DNA from: Synchiropus splendidus
Taxonomy: Eukaryota; Chordata; Actinopteri; Syngnathiformes; Callionymidae
DNA: 64,000 nucleotides
Reading direction: 5' to 3'
NCBI RefSeq assembly: GCF_027744825.2
Contig: NC_071348.1
Coordinates: forward strand, 17,207,563 to 17,271,562
The position numbers and the translations under genes are program-made. The notes beneath the pieces were generated by a model, which searched no databases, was not told where the DNA came from, and saw only the letters and a list, made by a program, of their open reading frames with translations. Numbering within the stretch: the first letter of the stretch is position 1; each line of letters opens with the position of its first letter. Shown piece by piece: positions 36,749 to 49,141 of the stretch.

Positions 36749-37557
36749 TGTCATGACTCCGCTTCCAGGCTCCGAGTCCTGGTTTTGCTTCTCTCCCTCT
36801 GTTCCTTTGGCACACGGCTGGAGCCGATTACCCCCTGATTACGGTCTTCAAGAACACCTGGGCTCCAGCAACATGTGCGTTGTGTGTTTGTTTCCTGCCA
36901 CTTCTCGTAGTCCTTGTGTGTTTTCCACGTTCCCTGTGAGGTTTCCTCTGACTCCGGTGTTTTTTGGACTTCTTGTTCCCTGTGGTAACTCCTGGTTCTC
37001 GTGTCTCTCCCTGTGTTCGGCTCCTTTTGTTTTGTATGCAGCTAGCTCGTTTAACTCCTGGTTCTTATTGTTTCTGTCTCTGATGCTAGCTAGCTCTTAA
37101 CTCCCGGTTCGGTGACGGTTCTCGTATCTCTCCCTGTGTTTGGCTTCTCCTGTTCTCGTGTCTCTCCCTGTGTTTGGCTTCTCCTGTTCTGTTAGCTAGC
37201 TTTTTGGATTTCTCTGTGTTAAACTGAAGTGCCTGAGTTAGTGTTTTCTTCCTGTTTTTTCCGTGTGCTCTCTGGTTTCTTTTGTAGTTTTCTCCCGGTT
37301 CGGTGACGCTTTCTGTTTTGACTTTTTAGTCATGTTTGTGCACCTCTGTTAGTTTTGTTACTGCTTTTACATTCTGCGTTTGCTCTATTTCTTCCCAGTT
37401 CGGTGACGCTTTCCGTTGTGTTTTCTTGTTTGGTTAATTATTAAATATTATTATAACTCGTTCCTGCCTCAGTGTGACTTTCACCACTCGCGTTTGGGTC
37501 CAGTCTCCACGTGCTCAATACGTGGCTCCCGCTTCCAACTTCCCTTGATTCGTGACA
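36749..37557 (+). repeat. 3' long terminal repeat (809 bp)
   Basis: Direct repeat of 34297-35076. It is 29 bp longer: it carries a 34-bp tandem duplication around 37131-37200 (CTCTCCCTGTGTTTGGCTTC twice), lacks six bases (CAGATC) at about 36876 and has one extra base in its diverged last 35 bp. It ends CGTGACA at 37557. Confidence 0.95.
37440..37445 (+). promoter_or_regulatory. Candidate polyadenylation signal ATTAAA in 3' LTR
   Basis: Same ATTAAA as at 34960-34965, inside a conserved AT-rich run. This is the copy that would act for the element transcript. Confidence 0.55.
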
Positions 37558-37562
37558 GCTTA
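37558..37562. repeat. Target-site duplication, right copy (GCTTA)
   Basis: GCTTA follows the 3' LTR and continues into the satellite as GATTAGATGTGCAAC, matching the GCTTA before the 5' LTR. Confidence 0.95.
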
Positions 37563-38460
37563 GATTAGATGTGCAACTACTAGAAAGACGCTTTCTGCTA
37601 TAGTGGGAGGTGAAAATTTTATGTTCTGAAGCTTCCCTGCAAAGTTATGGCACAATGCAGAAAACACGTTTTCAGGCTAAGATAAGGTCGATTCCGGAAC
37701 GCCAAACATAAAAATGTTGATAACTTTGGAAAAACACATCAGACAGCTTAGATTTGATCTGCAACTACTAGAAAGACCCTTTCTGCTATAGTGGGAGGTT
37801 AAAAATTCATGTTCGGAAGCTTCCATGCAAAGTTATGGCACAATGCAGAAAACGCGTTTTCAGCCTGAGATAAGGTCGATTCCGGAACGCCAAACATAAA
37901 AATATTGATAACTTTGGAAAAACACTTCAGACTGCTTAGATTTGTTGTGCAACTACTAGAAAGACCATTTCTGTTATAGTGGGACGTGAAAATTTCATGT
38001 TCTGAAACTTCCCTGCAAAGTTATGGCACAATGCAGAAAACGCGTTTTCAGCTTGAGATAAGGTGGGTTCCGAAACGCCAAACGTAAAAATGTTGATATC
38101 TTTCGAACAACACTTCAGACAGCTCAGATTTAATGTGCAACTACTAGAAAGACCCTTTCTGCTATAGTGGGAGGTGAACATTTCATGTTCTGAAGCTTCC
38201 CTGCAAAGTTATGACACAATGCGTAAAACGCGTTTTCAGCCTGAGATAAGGTCGATTCCCGAACGCCAAACATTAAAATGTTGATAAATTTGGAAAAACA
38301 CTTCAGACAGCTTAGATTTGATGTGCAACTACTAGTAAGACCCTTTCTGCTATAGTGGGATGTGAACATTTCATGTTCTGAAGCTTCCCTGCAAAGTTAT
38401 GCCACAATGCAGAAAACGCGTTTTCAGCCTGAGATAAGGTCGATTCTGGAACGCCAAACA

Positions 38461-38897
38461 TAAAAATGTGGTTAACTTTGGAAAAACACTTCAGACAGCA
38501 TAGATTTGATGTGCAACTACTAGAAAGACCCTTTCTGCTATAGTGGGAGGTGAACATTTCATGTTCTGAAGCGTCCCTGAGAAGTTATGGCACAATGCAG
38601 AAAACGCGTTTTCAGCCTGAGATAAGGTGGTTTCCGAAACGCCAAACGTAAAAATTTTGATAGCCTTCGAACAACACTTCAGACAGCTCAGATTTAATGT
38701 GCAACTACTAGAAAGACCCATTCTGCTACAGTGGGACCTGAAAATTTCATGTTCTGAAGCTTCCCTGCAAAGTTATGGCACAATGCCGAAAACGCGTTTT
38801 CAGCCTGAGATAAGGTGGGTTCCGGAACGCCAAACATAAAAATGTTGATAATTTTGGAAAAACACTTCAGACAGCTTAGATTTGATGTGCAACTACT
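38461..38897. repeat. Long-distance copy of 2293-2729
   Basis: About 437 bp match 2293-2729 at an offset of 36168 bp. They share AAAAATGTGGTTAACTTTGG, GAGAAGTTATGG, GATAGC-TTCGAACAAC and CTACAGTGGGACCTG. Details such as GTAAAAATTTTGATAGCC agree instead with the third copy near 8105-8130, so this copy is a mosaic. Confidence 0.75.
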
Positions 38898-39719
38898 AGG
38901 AAGACCCGTTCTGCTATAGTGGGAGGTGAACATTTCATGTTCTGAAGCTTCCCTGCAAATTTATGGCACAATGCAGAAAACGCGTTTTCAGCTTGAGATA
39001 AGGTCGATTCCGGAACGCCAAACATAAAAATGTTGATAACCTTGTAAAAACACTTCAGACAGCTTACATTTGATGTGCAACTTCGAGAAAGACCTTTTCT
39101 GCTATAGTGGGAGGTGAACATTTCATGTCCTGAAGCTTCCCTGAAAAGTTATGGCACAATGCGTAAAACGCGTTTTCAGCCTGAGATAAGGTCCATTCCG
39201 GAACGCCAAACATAATAATGTTGATAACTTTGGAAAAACATTTCAGACAGCTTAGATTTGAAGTGCAACTACTAGAAAGACCCTTTCTGCTATAGTGGGA
39301 GGTTAAAATTTCATGTTCGGAAGCTTCCATGCAAAGTTATGGCACAATGCAGACAACGCGTTTTCAGCCTGAGATAAGGTGGGTTCCGGAACGCCAAACA
39401 TAAAAATGTTGATAACTTTGGAAAAACATTTCAGACAGCTTAGATTTGAAGTGCAACTACTAGAAAGACCCTTTCTGCTATAGTGGGAGGTTAAAATTTC
39501 ATGTTCGGAAGCTTCCATGCAAAGTTATTGCACAATGCAGACAACGCGTTTTCAGCCTGAGATAATGTCGATTCAGGAACGCCAAACATAAAAATGTTGA
39601 TAACTTTCGAAAAACACTTCAGACTGCTTAGATTTGATGTGCAACTGCTAGAAAGACCCTTTGTGCTATAGTGGGAGGTGAACATTTCATGTTCTGAAGC
39701 TTCCCTGCAAAGTTATGGC

Positions 39720-40650
39720 ACAATGCAGAAAACGCGATTTCAGCTTGAGATGAGGTGGGTTTCGGAACGCCAAACATAAAAATGTTGATAACTTTGGAAA
39801 AACACTTCAGACAGCTTAGATTTGATGTGCAACTACTTAAAAGACCCTTTCTGCTCTAGTGGGAGGTGAAAATTTCATGTTCTGAAGCTTCTCTGCAAAG
39901 TTATGGCACAATGCAGAAAACGCATTTTCAGCCTGAGACCAGGTAGGTTCCGGAACGCCAAACATAAAAATGTTGATCACTTTGGGAAAACACTTCAGAC
40001 AGCTTAGGGTTGATGTGCAACTACTAGAAATACCATTTCTGCTATAGTGAGAGGTTAAAATTTCATGTTCGGAAGCTTTCATGCAAAGTTATGGCACAAT
40101 GCAGACAACGCGTTTTCAGCCTGAGATAAGGTCGATTCCGGAACACCAAACATAAAAATGTTGATAACTTTCGAAAAACAGTTCAGACAGGTTAGATTTG
40201 ATGTGCAACTACGAGAAAGACCCTTTCTGCTATAGTGGGAGGTGAACATTTCATGTTCTGAAGCTTCCCTGCAAAGTTATGGTACATTGCGTAAAACGCG
40301 TTTTCAGCCTGAGATAAGGTTTATTCCGGAACGCCAAACATAAAAATGTTGATAACTTTGGAAAAACACATCAGACAACTTAGATTTGATATGCAACTAC
40401 TAGAAAGACGCTTTCTGCTATAGTCGGAGGTGAAAATGTCATGTTCTGAAGCTTCCCTGAGAAGTTATGGCACAATGAAAGAAATAAGTTTTCAGCCTGA
40501 GACAAGGCAGGTTCTGGAATGCCAAACATAAAAATGTTGATAACTTTGGAAAAAACATTTCAGACAGCTTTGATTTGATGTGCAACTACGAGAAAGACCC
40601 TTTCTGCTATAGTGGGAGGTGCAATTTTCATGTTCTGAAGCTTTCCTGCA
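39720..40650. repeat. Eleven-monomer spaced duplication, member 1
   Basis: Repeated at about 41789-42718 (offset 2068-2069 bp). Shared rare markers are AACTACTTAAAAGACCC, CTGCTCTAGTGGGAGG, GAGACCAGGTAGGTTCC, TGATCACTTTGGG and ACAATGAAAGAAATA. Confidence 0.72.
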
Positions 40651-41788
40651 AAGTTATGGCACAATGAGTAAAATGCGTTTTCAGCCTGAGATAAGGTTGA
40701 TTTCAGAACGACAAACATAAAAATGTTTATAACTTTGGAAAAACACTTCAGATAGCTTAGATTTGATGTGCAACTACTAGAAAGACCCTTTCTGCTATAG
40801 TGGGAGGTGAAAATTTCATGTTCTGATTATTCCCTGCAAAGTTATGGCAGAATGCGTAAATCGTGTTTTCAGCCTGAGATAAGGTCGACTCCTGAACGCC
40901 AAACATAAAAATGTTGATAACTTTGGAAAAACACTTCAATCAGCTTAGATTTGATGTGCAACTACTAGAAAGACCCTTTCTGCTATAGTGGGAGGTGAAA
41001 ATTTCATGTTCTGAAGCTTCCCTGCAAAGTTATGGCACAATGCAGAAAACGCGTTTTCAGCCTGAGATAAGGTGGGTTTCGGAACGCCAAACATAAAAAT
41101 GTTGATAACTTTGGAAAAACACTTCAGACAGGTTAGATTTGATGTGCAACTACTAGAAAGACCCTTTCTGCTATAGTGGGAGGTTAAAATTTCGTGTTCT
41201 GAAGCTTCCCTCCAAAGTTATGGCACAATGCAAAAAAAGCGTTTACAGCCTGAGAGAAGGTCGATTCTGGAACGCCAAACATAAAAATGTTGATAACTTT
41301 GGAAAAACACTTCAGACAGGTTAGATTTGATGTGCAACTACTAGAAAGACCCTTTCTGCTATAGTGGGAGGTGAACATTTCATGTTCTGAAGCTTCCCTG
41401 CAAAGTTATGGCACAATGCAGAAAACGCGTTTTCAGCCTGAGATAAGGTGGGTTCCGGAACGCCAAACATAAAAATGGTGATAACTTTGGAAAAACACTT
41501 CAGACAGCTTAGATTTGATGTGCAACTACTAGAAAGACCCATTCTGCTATAGTGGGAGGTGAACATTTCATGTACGGAAGCTTCCATGCAAAGTTATGGC
41601 ACAATGCAGACAACGCGTTTTCAGCCTGAGAGAAGGTCGATTCTGGAACGCCAAACATAAAAATGTTGATAACTTTCGAAAAACACTTCAGACAGCTTAG
41701 ATTTGATGTGCAACTACTAGAAAGACCCTTTCTGTTATAGTGGGAGGTGAACATTTCATGTTCTGAAGCTTCCCTGCAAAGTTATGGC

Positions 41789-42718
41789 ACAATGCAGAAA
41801 ACGCGATTTCAGCTTGAGATGAGGTGGGTTTCGGAACGCCAAACATAAAAATGTTGATAACTTTGGAAAAACACTTCAGACAGCTTACATTTGATGTGCA
41901 ACTACTTAAAAGACCCTTTCTGCTCTAGTGGGAGGTGAAAATTTCATGTTCTAAAGCTTCTCTGCAAAGTTATGGCACAATGCAGAAAACGCATTTTCAG
42001 CCTGAGACCAGGTAGGTTCCGGAACGCCAAACATAAAAATGTTGATCACTTTGGGAAAACACTTCAGACAGCTTAGATTTGATGTGCAACGACGAGAAAG
42101 ACGCTTTGTGCTATAGTGGGAGGTTAAAATTTAATGTTCAGAAGCTTCTCTGCAAAGTTATGGCACAATGCAGAAAACGCATTTTGAGCCTGAGATGAGG
42201 TCGATTCCGGAACGCCAAAGATAAAAATGTTGATAACTTTCGAAAAACAGTTCAGACAGATTAGATTTGATGTGCAACTACGAGAAAGACCCTTTCTGCT
42301 ACAGTGGGAGGTCAAAATTTCATGTTCTGAGCCTTCCCAGCAAAGTTAATGGACAATGCAGAAAACGATTTTTATCCTGAGATAAGGTCGATTCCGGAAC
42401 GCCAAGCATAAAAATATTGATAACTTTTGAAAAACACATCAGACAACTTAGATTTGATATGCAACTACTAGAAAGACGCTTTCTGCTATAGTCGGAGGTG
42501 AAAATGTCATGTTCTGAAGCTTCCCTGAGAAGTTATGGCACAATGAAAGAAATACGTTTTCAGTCTGAGACAAGGCAGGTTCTGGAATGCCAAACATAAA
42601 AATGTTGATAACTTTGGAAAAAACATTTCAGACAGCTTTGATTTGATGTGCAACTACGAGAAAGACCGTTTCTGCTATAGTGGTAGGTGAAAATTTCATG
42701 TTCTGTAGCTTCTCTGCA
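41789..42718. repeat. Eleven-monomer spaced duplication, member 2
   Basis: Partner of 39720-40650 with the same ordered markers. Parts around 42070-42440 differ more (GACGAGAAAGACGCTTTGTGC, GACAATGCAGAAAACGATTTTTATCC), so conversion or replacement has acted inside it. Confidence 0.7.
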
Positions 42719-45700
42719 AAGTTATAGCGCAATGCAGAAAACGCGTTTTCAGCCTGAGATAAGGTCGATTCCGGAACACCAAACATAAAAATGTTGATAA
42801 CTTTGGAAAAACACTTCAGACAGCTTAGATTTGAAGTGCAACTACTAGAAAGACCCTTTCTGCTATAGTGAGAGGTGCAATTTTCATGTTCTGAAGCTTT
42901 CCTGCAAAGTTATGGCACAATGAGTAAAATGTGTTTTCAGCATGAGATAAGGTTGATTTCAGAACGACAAACATAAAAATGTTGCTAACTTTGGAAAAAC
43001 ACTTCAGACAGCTTAGATTTGATGTGCAACTACTAGAAAGACCCTTTCTGCTATAGTGGGAGGTGAAAATATCATGTTCTGAAGCTTCCCTGCAAAGTTA
43101 TGGCACAATGCGTAAAACGCGTTTTCAGCCTGAGATGAGGTTGATTTCAGAACGCCAAACATAAAAATGTTGATAACTCAGGAAAAACTCTAGAGACAGC
43201 TTAGATTTGACGTGCAACTACTAGAAATACCCTTTCTGCTATAGTGGGAGGTTAAAACTTCATGTTCGAAGCTTCCGTGCAAAGTTATGGCACAATGCAG
43301 AAAGGCGTTTTCAGCCTGAGATAAGGTTGATTCCGGAACGCCAAACATAAAAATGTTGATAACTTTGGAAAAACACTTCAAACAGCTTAGATTTGATGTG
43401 CAACTACTAGAAAGACCCTTTCTGCTATAGTGGGAGGTGAAAATTTCATGTTCGGAAGATTCCCTGCAAAGTTATGGCACAATGCAGAAAACGCGTATTG
43501 TGCCTGAGATAAGTTCGATTCCGTAATGCCAAACAAAAAAATGTTTATAACTTTGGAAAAACACTTCAGATAGCTTAGATTTGATGTGCAACTACTAGAA
43601 AGACCCTTTCTGCTATAGTGGGATATGAAAATTTCATGTTCTGAAGATTCCCTGCAAAGTTATGGCAGAATGCGTAAATCGTGTTTTCAGCCTGAGATAA
43701 GTTCGACTCCTGAACGCCAAACATAAAAATGTTGATAACTTTGGAAAAACACTTCAATCAGCTTAGATTTGATGTGCAACTACTAGAAAGACCCTTTCTG
43801 CTATAGTGGGAGGTGAAAATTTCATGTTCTGAAGCTTCCCTGCAAAGTTATGGCACAATGCAGAAAACGCGTTTTCAGCCTGAGATAAGGTGGGTTTCGG
43901 AACGCCAAACATAAAAATGTTGATAACTTTGGAAAAACACTTCAGACAGCTTAGATTTGATGTGCAACTACTAGAAAGACCCTTTCTGCTATAGTGGGAG
44001 GTGGACATTTCATGTTCCGATGCTTCCCTGCAAAGTAATGGCACAATGCAGAAAACGCGTTTTCAGTTTGAGATAAGGTGTATTCCGGAACGCCAAACAT
44101 AAAAATGTTGATAATTTTCGAAAACACTTCAGACAGCTTAGATTTGATGTGCAACTATTAGAAAGACCCTTTCTGCTATAGTGGGAGGTCAAAATTTCAT
44201 GTTCTGAAGCTTCCTTGGAAAGTTATGGGACAATGCGTGAAACGCGTTTTCAGCCTGAGATAAGGTCGATTCCGGAACACCAAACATAAAAATGTTGATA
44301 ACTTTGGAAAAAACATTTCAGACAGCTTAGATTTGATGTGCAACTACTAGAAAGACCCTTTCTGCTATAGTGGGAGGTGAAAATGTCTTGTTCTGAATAT
44401 TCCCAGCAAAGTTATGGCATAAAGCAGAAAACGCGTTTTCAGCCCGAGATAATGTGGGTTCCGGAGCGGCAAACGTAAAAATTTGATAACTTTGGAAAAA
44501 CTCTTCAGACAGCTTAGATTTGATGTGCAACTACTAGAAAGACCCTTTCTGCTACAGTGGGAGGTTAAAATTTCATGTTCTGAAGCTTCCCTGCAAAGTT
44601 GTGGCACAATGCAGAAAACGCTTTTTCAGCCTGACATAAGGTGGGTTCCGGAGCGCCAAACGTAAAAATGTTGATAACTTTGGAATAACACTTCAGACAG
44701 CTTAGATTTGATGTGTAACTACTAGAAAGACCCTTTCTGCTATAGTGGGAGGTGAAACTTTCATGTTCTGAAGCTTTCCTTCAAAGTTATGGCACAATGC
44801 AGAAAACGCGTTTTCAGCCTGAGATAATGTGGGTTCCGGAACGCCAAACATAAAAATGTTGATAACTTTGGAAAACCACTTCAGACAGCTTAGATTTGAT
44901 GTGCAACTACTACAGAGACCCTGTCTGTTGTAGTTGGAGTTCAGAATTTCATGTTCTGAAGCTTCCCTGCAAAGTTAAGGAAGAATGCAGAAAACGCGTT
45001 TTCAGCCTGACATAAGGTGGGTTCCGGATCTTCAAACACAAAAATGTTGATAACTTTGGAAAAACACTTCAATCAGCTTAGATTTGATGTGCAACTACTA
45101 GAAAGACCCTTTCTGCTATAGTGGGAGGTGAAAATTTCATGTTCTGAAGCTTCCCTGCAAAGTTATGGCACAATGCAGAAAACGCGTTTTCAGCCTGAGA
45201 TAAGGTGGGTTCCGGAACGCCAAACATAAAAATGTTGATAACTTTGGAAAAACACTTCAGATAGCTTAGATTTGATGTGTAACTACTAGAAAGACCCTTT
45301 CTGCTACAGTGGAAGGTTAAAATTTCATGTTCTGAAGCTTTCCTTCAAAGTTATGGCACAATGCAGAAAACTCGTTTTCAGCCTGAGACAAGGTGGGTTC
45401 CGGAACGCCAAACATAAAAATGTTGATAACTTTCGAAAAACACTTCAGACAGCTTTTATTTCATGTGCAACTACGAGAAAGACCCTTTCTGCTATAGTGG
45501 GAGGTGAAAAGTTCATGTTCTGAAGCTTCCCTGCAAAGTTATGGCACAATGCAGAAAACGCTTTTTCAGCCAGAGATGAGGTGGGTTCCGGAACGCCAAA
45601 CATAAAAATGTTGATAACTTTGGAAAAAACATTTCAGACAGCTTAGATTTGATGTGCAACTACTATAAAGACCCTTTCTGCTATAGTGGGAGGTGAAAAT

Positions 45701-47639
45701 TTTGTTTTCTGAAGTTTCCCTGCAAAGTTATGGGACAATACAGAAAACGCGTTTTCAGGCTGAGAAAAGGTCGATTCCGGAACGCCAAACATTAAAATGT
45801 TGATAACTTTTGAAAAACACTTCGGACAGCTTAGATTTGATGTGCAACTACGAGAAAGACCCTTTCTGCTATAGTGGGAGGTGAACATTTCATGTTCTGA
45901 AGCTTCCCTGAGAAGTTATGGCACAATGCAGAAAACGCGTTTTCAGCCTGAGATAAGGTGGGTTCCGAAACGCCAAACGTAAAAATGTTGATCACTTTGG
46001 AACAACACTTCAGACAGCTTAGATTTGATGTGCAAGTACTAGAAAGACCCTTTCTGCTATAGTGGGAGGTGAACATTTCCTGTTCTGAAGCTTCCCTGAG
46101 AAGTTATGGCACAATGCGTAAAACGCGTTTTCAGGCTGAGGTAAGGTCGATCCCGGAACGCCAAACATTAAAATGTTGATAACTTTGGAAAAACACTTCA
46201 GACAGCTTAGATTTGATGTGCAACTACTAGAAAGACCCTTCCTGCTATAGTGGGAGGTGAACATTTCATGTTCTGAAGCTTCCCTGCAAAGTTATGGCAC
46301 AATGCAGAAAACGCGTTTTCAGCCTGAGATAAGGAGGGTTCCGGAGCGCCAAACGTAAAAATGTTGATAACTTTGGAAAAACACTTCAGATAGCTTAGAT
46401 TTGATGTACAACGACTAGAAAGACCGTTTCTGCTATAGTGGGAGGTGAAAATTTCATGTTCTGAAGCTTCCCTGCAAAGTTATGGCACAATGCAGAAAAC
46501 GCGTTTTCAGCCCGAGATAACGTCGTTTCCGGAACGCCAAACATAAAAATGTTGATAGTTTTCGAGAAACACTTCAGACAACTTAAATTTGATGTGCAAC
46601 TACTAGAAAGACCCTGTCTGTTATAGTGGGAGTTGAAAATTTCATGTTCTGAAGCTTCCCTGCAAAGTTATGGCACAATGCGTAAAACGCGTTTTCAGCC
46701 TGAGATAAGGTCGATTCCGGAACGCCAAACATAAAAATGTTATTAACTTTGGAAAAACACATCAGACAGCTTAGATTTGATGTGCAACTACTAGAAAGAC
46801 CCTTTCTGCTATAGTGGGAGGTTAAAATTTCATGTTCGGAATCTTCCATGCCAAGTTATGGCACAATGCAGAAATCGCATTTTCAGCCTGAGATAAGGTC
46901 GATTCTGGAACGCCAAACATAGAAATGTTGATAACTTTCGAAAAACACTTCAGACAGCTTAGATTTGATGTGCAACTACTAGAAAGACCCTTTCTGCTAT
47001 AGTGGGAGGTTAAAATTTCATGTTCGGAATCTTCCATGCCAAGTTATGGCACAATGCAGAAATCGCATTTTCAGCCTGAGATAAGGTCGATTCTGGAACG
47101 CCAAACATAGAAATGTTGATAACTTTCGAAAAACACTTCAGCCAGCTTAGATTTGATGTGCAACTACCAGAAAGACCCTTTTTGCTGTAGTGGGATGTGA
47201 AAATTTCATGTTCTGAAGCTTCCCTGCAAAGTTATGGCACAACGCAGAAAAGACGTTTGCAGCCTGACATAAGGTGGGTTCCAGAACGCTAAACATAAAA
47301 ATGTTGAAAACTTTGGAAAAACACTTCAGACAGCTTAGATTTGATGTGCAACTACTAGAAAGACCCTTTCTGCTATAGTGGTAGATGAAACTTTCGTGTT
47401 CTGAAGCTTTCCTTCAAAGTTATGGCACAATGCAGAAAACGCGTTTTCAGCCTGAGATAAGACGTTTTCCAGAACGCCAAACATAAAAATGTAGATAACT
47501 TTGGAAAACCACTTCAGACAGCTTAGATTTGATGTGAAACTACAAGAAAGACCCTTTCTGCTATAGTGGGAGGTGAACATTTCATGTTCTGAAGCTTCCC
47601 TGAGAAGTTATGGCACAATGCAGAAAACGCGTTTTCAGC

Positions 47640-49141
47640 CTGAGATAAGATGTTTTCCGGAACGCCAAAAATAAAAATGTTGATAACTTTGGAAAAGCAC
47701 TTCAGACAGCTTAGATTTGAGGTGCAACTACTAGAAAGACCCATTCTGCTGTCGAGGGAGGTGAAAATTTGATTTTTGAAGCTTTCCTGCAAAGTTATGG
47801 CACAAAGCAGAAAACGCGTTTTCAGCCAGAGATAATGTGGGTTTCGGAACGCCAAATATAAAAATGTTGATAACTTTGGAAAAACACTTCAGAGAGCTTA
47901 TATTTGATGTGTAACAACTAGACAGACCCTTTCTGCGATAGTGGGAGGTGAAACTTTCATGTTCTGAAGCTTTCCTTCAAAGTTATGGCACAATGAAGAA
48001 AACGCGTTTTCAGCCTGAGACAAGGTGGGTTCCGGAACGCCAAACATAAAAATGTTGATAACTTTCGAAAAACACTTCCGACAGCTTAGATTTGATGTGC
48101 AACTACTACAAAGACCCTGTCTGTCATAGTGGGAGTTGAAAATTTCATGTTCTGAAGCTTCCCTGCAAAGTTATGGCACAATACAGAAAACGCGTTTTCA
48201 GCCTGAGATAAGGTGGGTTCCGGAACGCCAAAAATAAAAATGTTGATAACTTTGGAAAACCACTTCAGACAGCTTAGATTTGATGTGAAACTACAAGAAA
48301 GACCCTTTCTGCTATAGTGGGAGGTGAACATTTCATGTTCTGAAGCTTCCCTGAGAAGTTATGGCACAATGCAGAAAACGCGTTTTCAGCCTGAGATAAG
48401 ATGTTTTCCGGAACGCCAAAAATAAAAATGTTGATAACTTTGGAAAAGCACTTCAGACAGCTTAGATTTGAGGTGCAACTACTAGAAAGACCCATTCTGC
48501 TGTCGAGGGAGGTGAAAATTTCATTTTTGAAGCTTTCCTGCAAAGTTATGGCACAATGCAGAAAACGCGTTTTCAGCCTGAAAAAAGGCGGGTTCCGGTA
48601 CGCCAAACATAAAAATGTTGATAGTTTTTGAAAACCACTTCAGACAGCTTAGATTTGATGTGCAACTACAAGAAAGACCCTTTATGCTATTGTGGGAGGT
48701 TAAAATTTCATGTTCTGAAGATTCCCATCAAAGTTATGGCACAATGCGTAAAACGCGCTTTCAGCCTGAGATAAGGTCGATTCCGGAACGTCAAACATAA
48801 AAATGTTGATAACTTTGGAAAAACACTTCAGACAGCTTAGATTTGATGTGCAACTACTAGAAAGACCCTTTCTGCTATAGTGGGAGGTGAAAATTTCATG
48901 TTCTGAAGCTTCCCTGGAAAGTTATGGGACAATGCAGAAAACGCGTTTTCAGCTTGAGTTAAGGTGGGTTCCGGAACGCCAAAGGTAAAAATGTTGATAA
49001 CTTTGGAAAAACACTTCAGACAGCTTAGATTTGATGTGCAACTACTAGAAAGACCCTTTCTGCTATAGTGGGAGGTCAAAATTTCATATTCTGAAGCTTC
49101 CCTGCAAAGTTATGGCACAATGCAGAAAACACGTTTTCAGC
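47640..49141. repeat. Eight-monomer higher-order unit, copy 1 (1502 bp)
   Basis: About 47640-48540 recurs at 49142-50042 (offset 1502, eight monomers minus 2). Markers are GATAAGATGTTTTCCGG, CGCCAAAAATAAA, CTGTCGAGGGAGG with ATTTTTGAAGC, and CAAAGACCCTGTCTGTCATAG. About 48575-49145 recurs at 50265-50835 at an offset of 1690 (nine monomers minus 2), so the second copy gained one monomer. Confidence 0.85.

Larger units (their letters stand above)
34297..37557 (+). mobile_element. Non-autonomous LTR retrotransposon (Ty3/gypsy, Tf1/sushi-like)
   Basis: A complete 3261-bp LTR element inside the satellite. It has two long terminal repeats starting TGTCATGAC and ending CGTGACA, flanking 5-bp GCTTA duplications, a polypurine tract before the 3' LTR, and one 529-aa ORF. 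The internal region is only 1672 bp with no protease, reverse transcriptase, RNase H or integrase and no CCHC zinc knuckle, so it would need proteins from a related element. Removing the element and one GCTTA restores an exact 188-bp spacing between the flanking AAGATT/AAGCTT positions (34175 and 37629). Family placement rests on end structure, tract and apparent self-priming, not on pol. Confidence 0.93.
38898..47639. repeat. Satellite array, mixed variants
   Basis: Gene-free array. It holds the eleven-monomer pair (39.7-40.65 and 41.8-42.7 kb). About 40740-41130 has a relative at about 43560-43950 (offset about 2818, fifteen monomers). Near-identical neighbouring monomers lie at about 46820-47130 (TTCGGAATCTTCCATGCC in both). 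About 46200-46560 resembles 52590-52950 (offset about 6390, 34 monomers). Confidence 0.92.
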
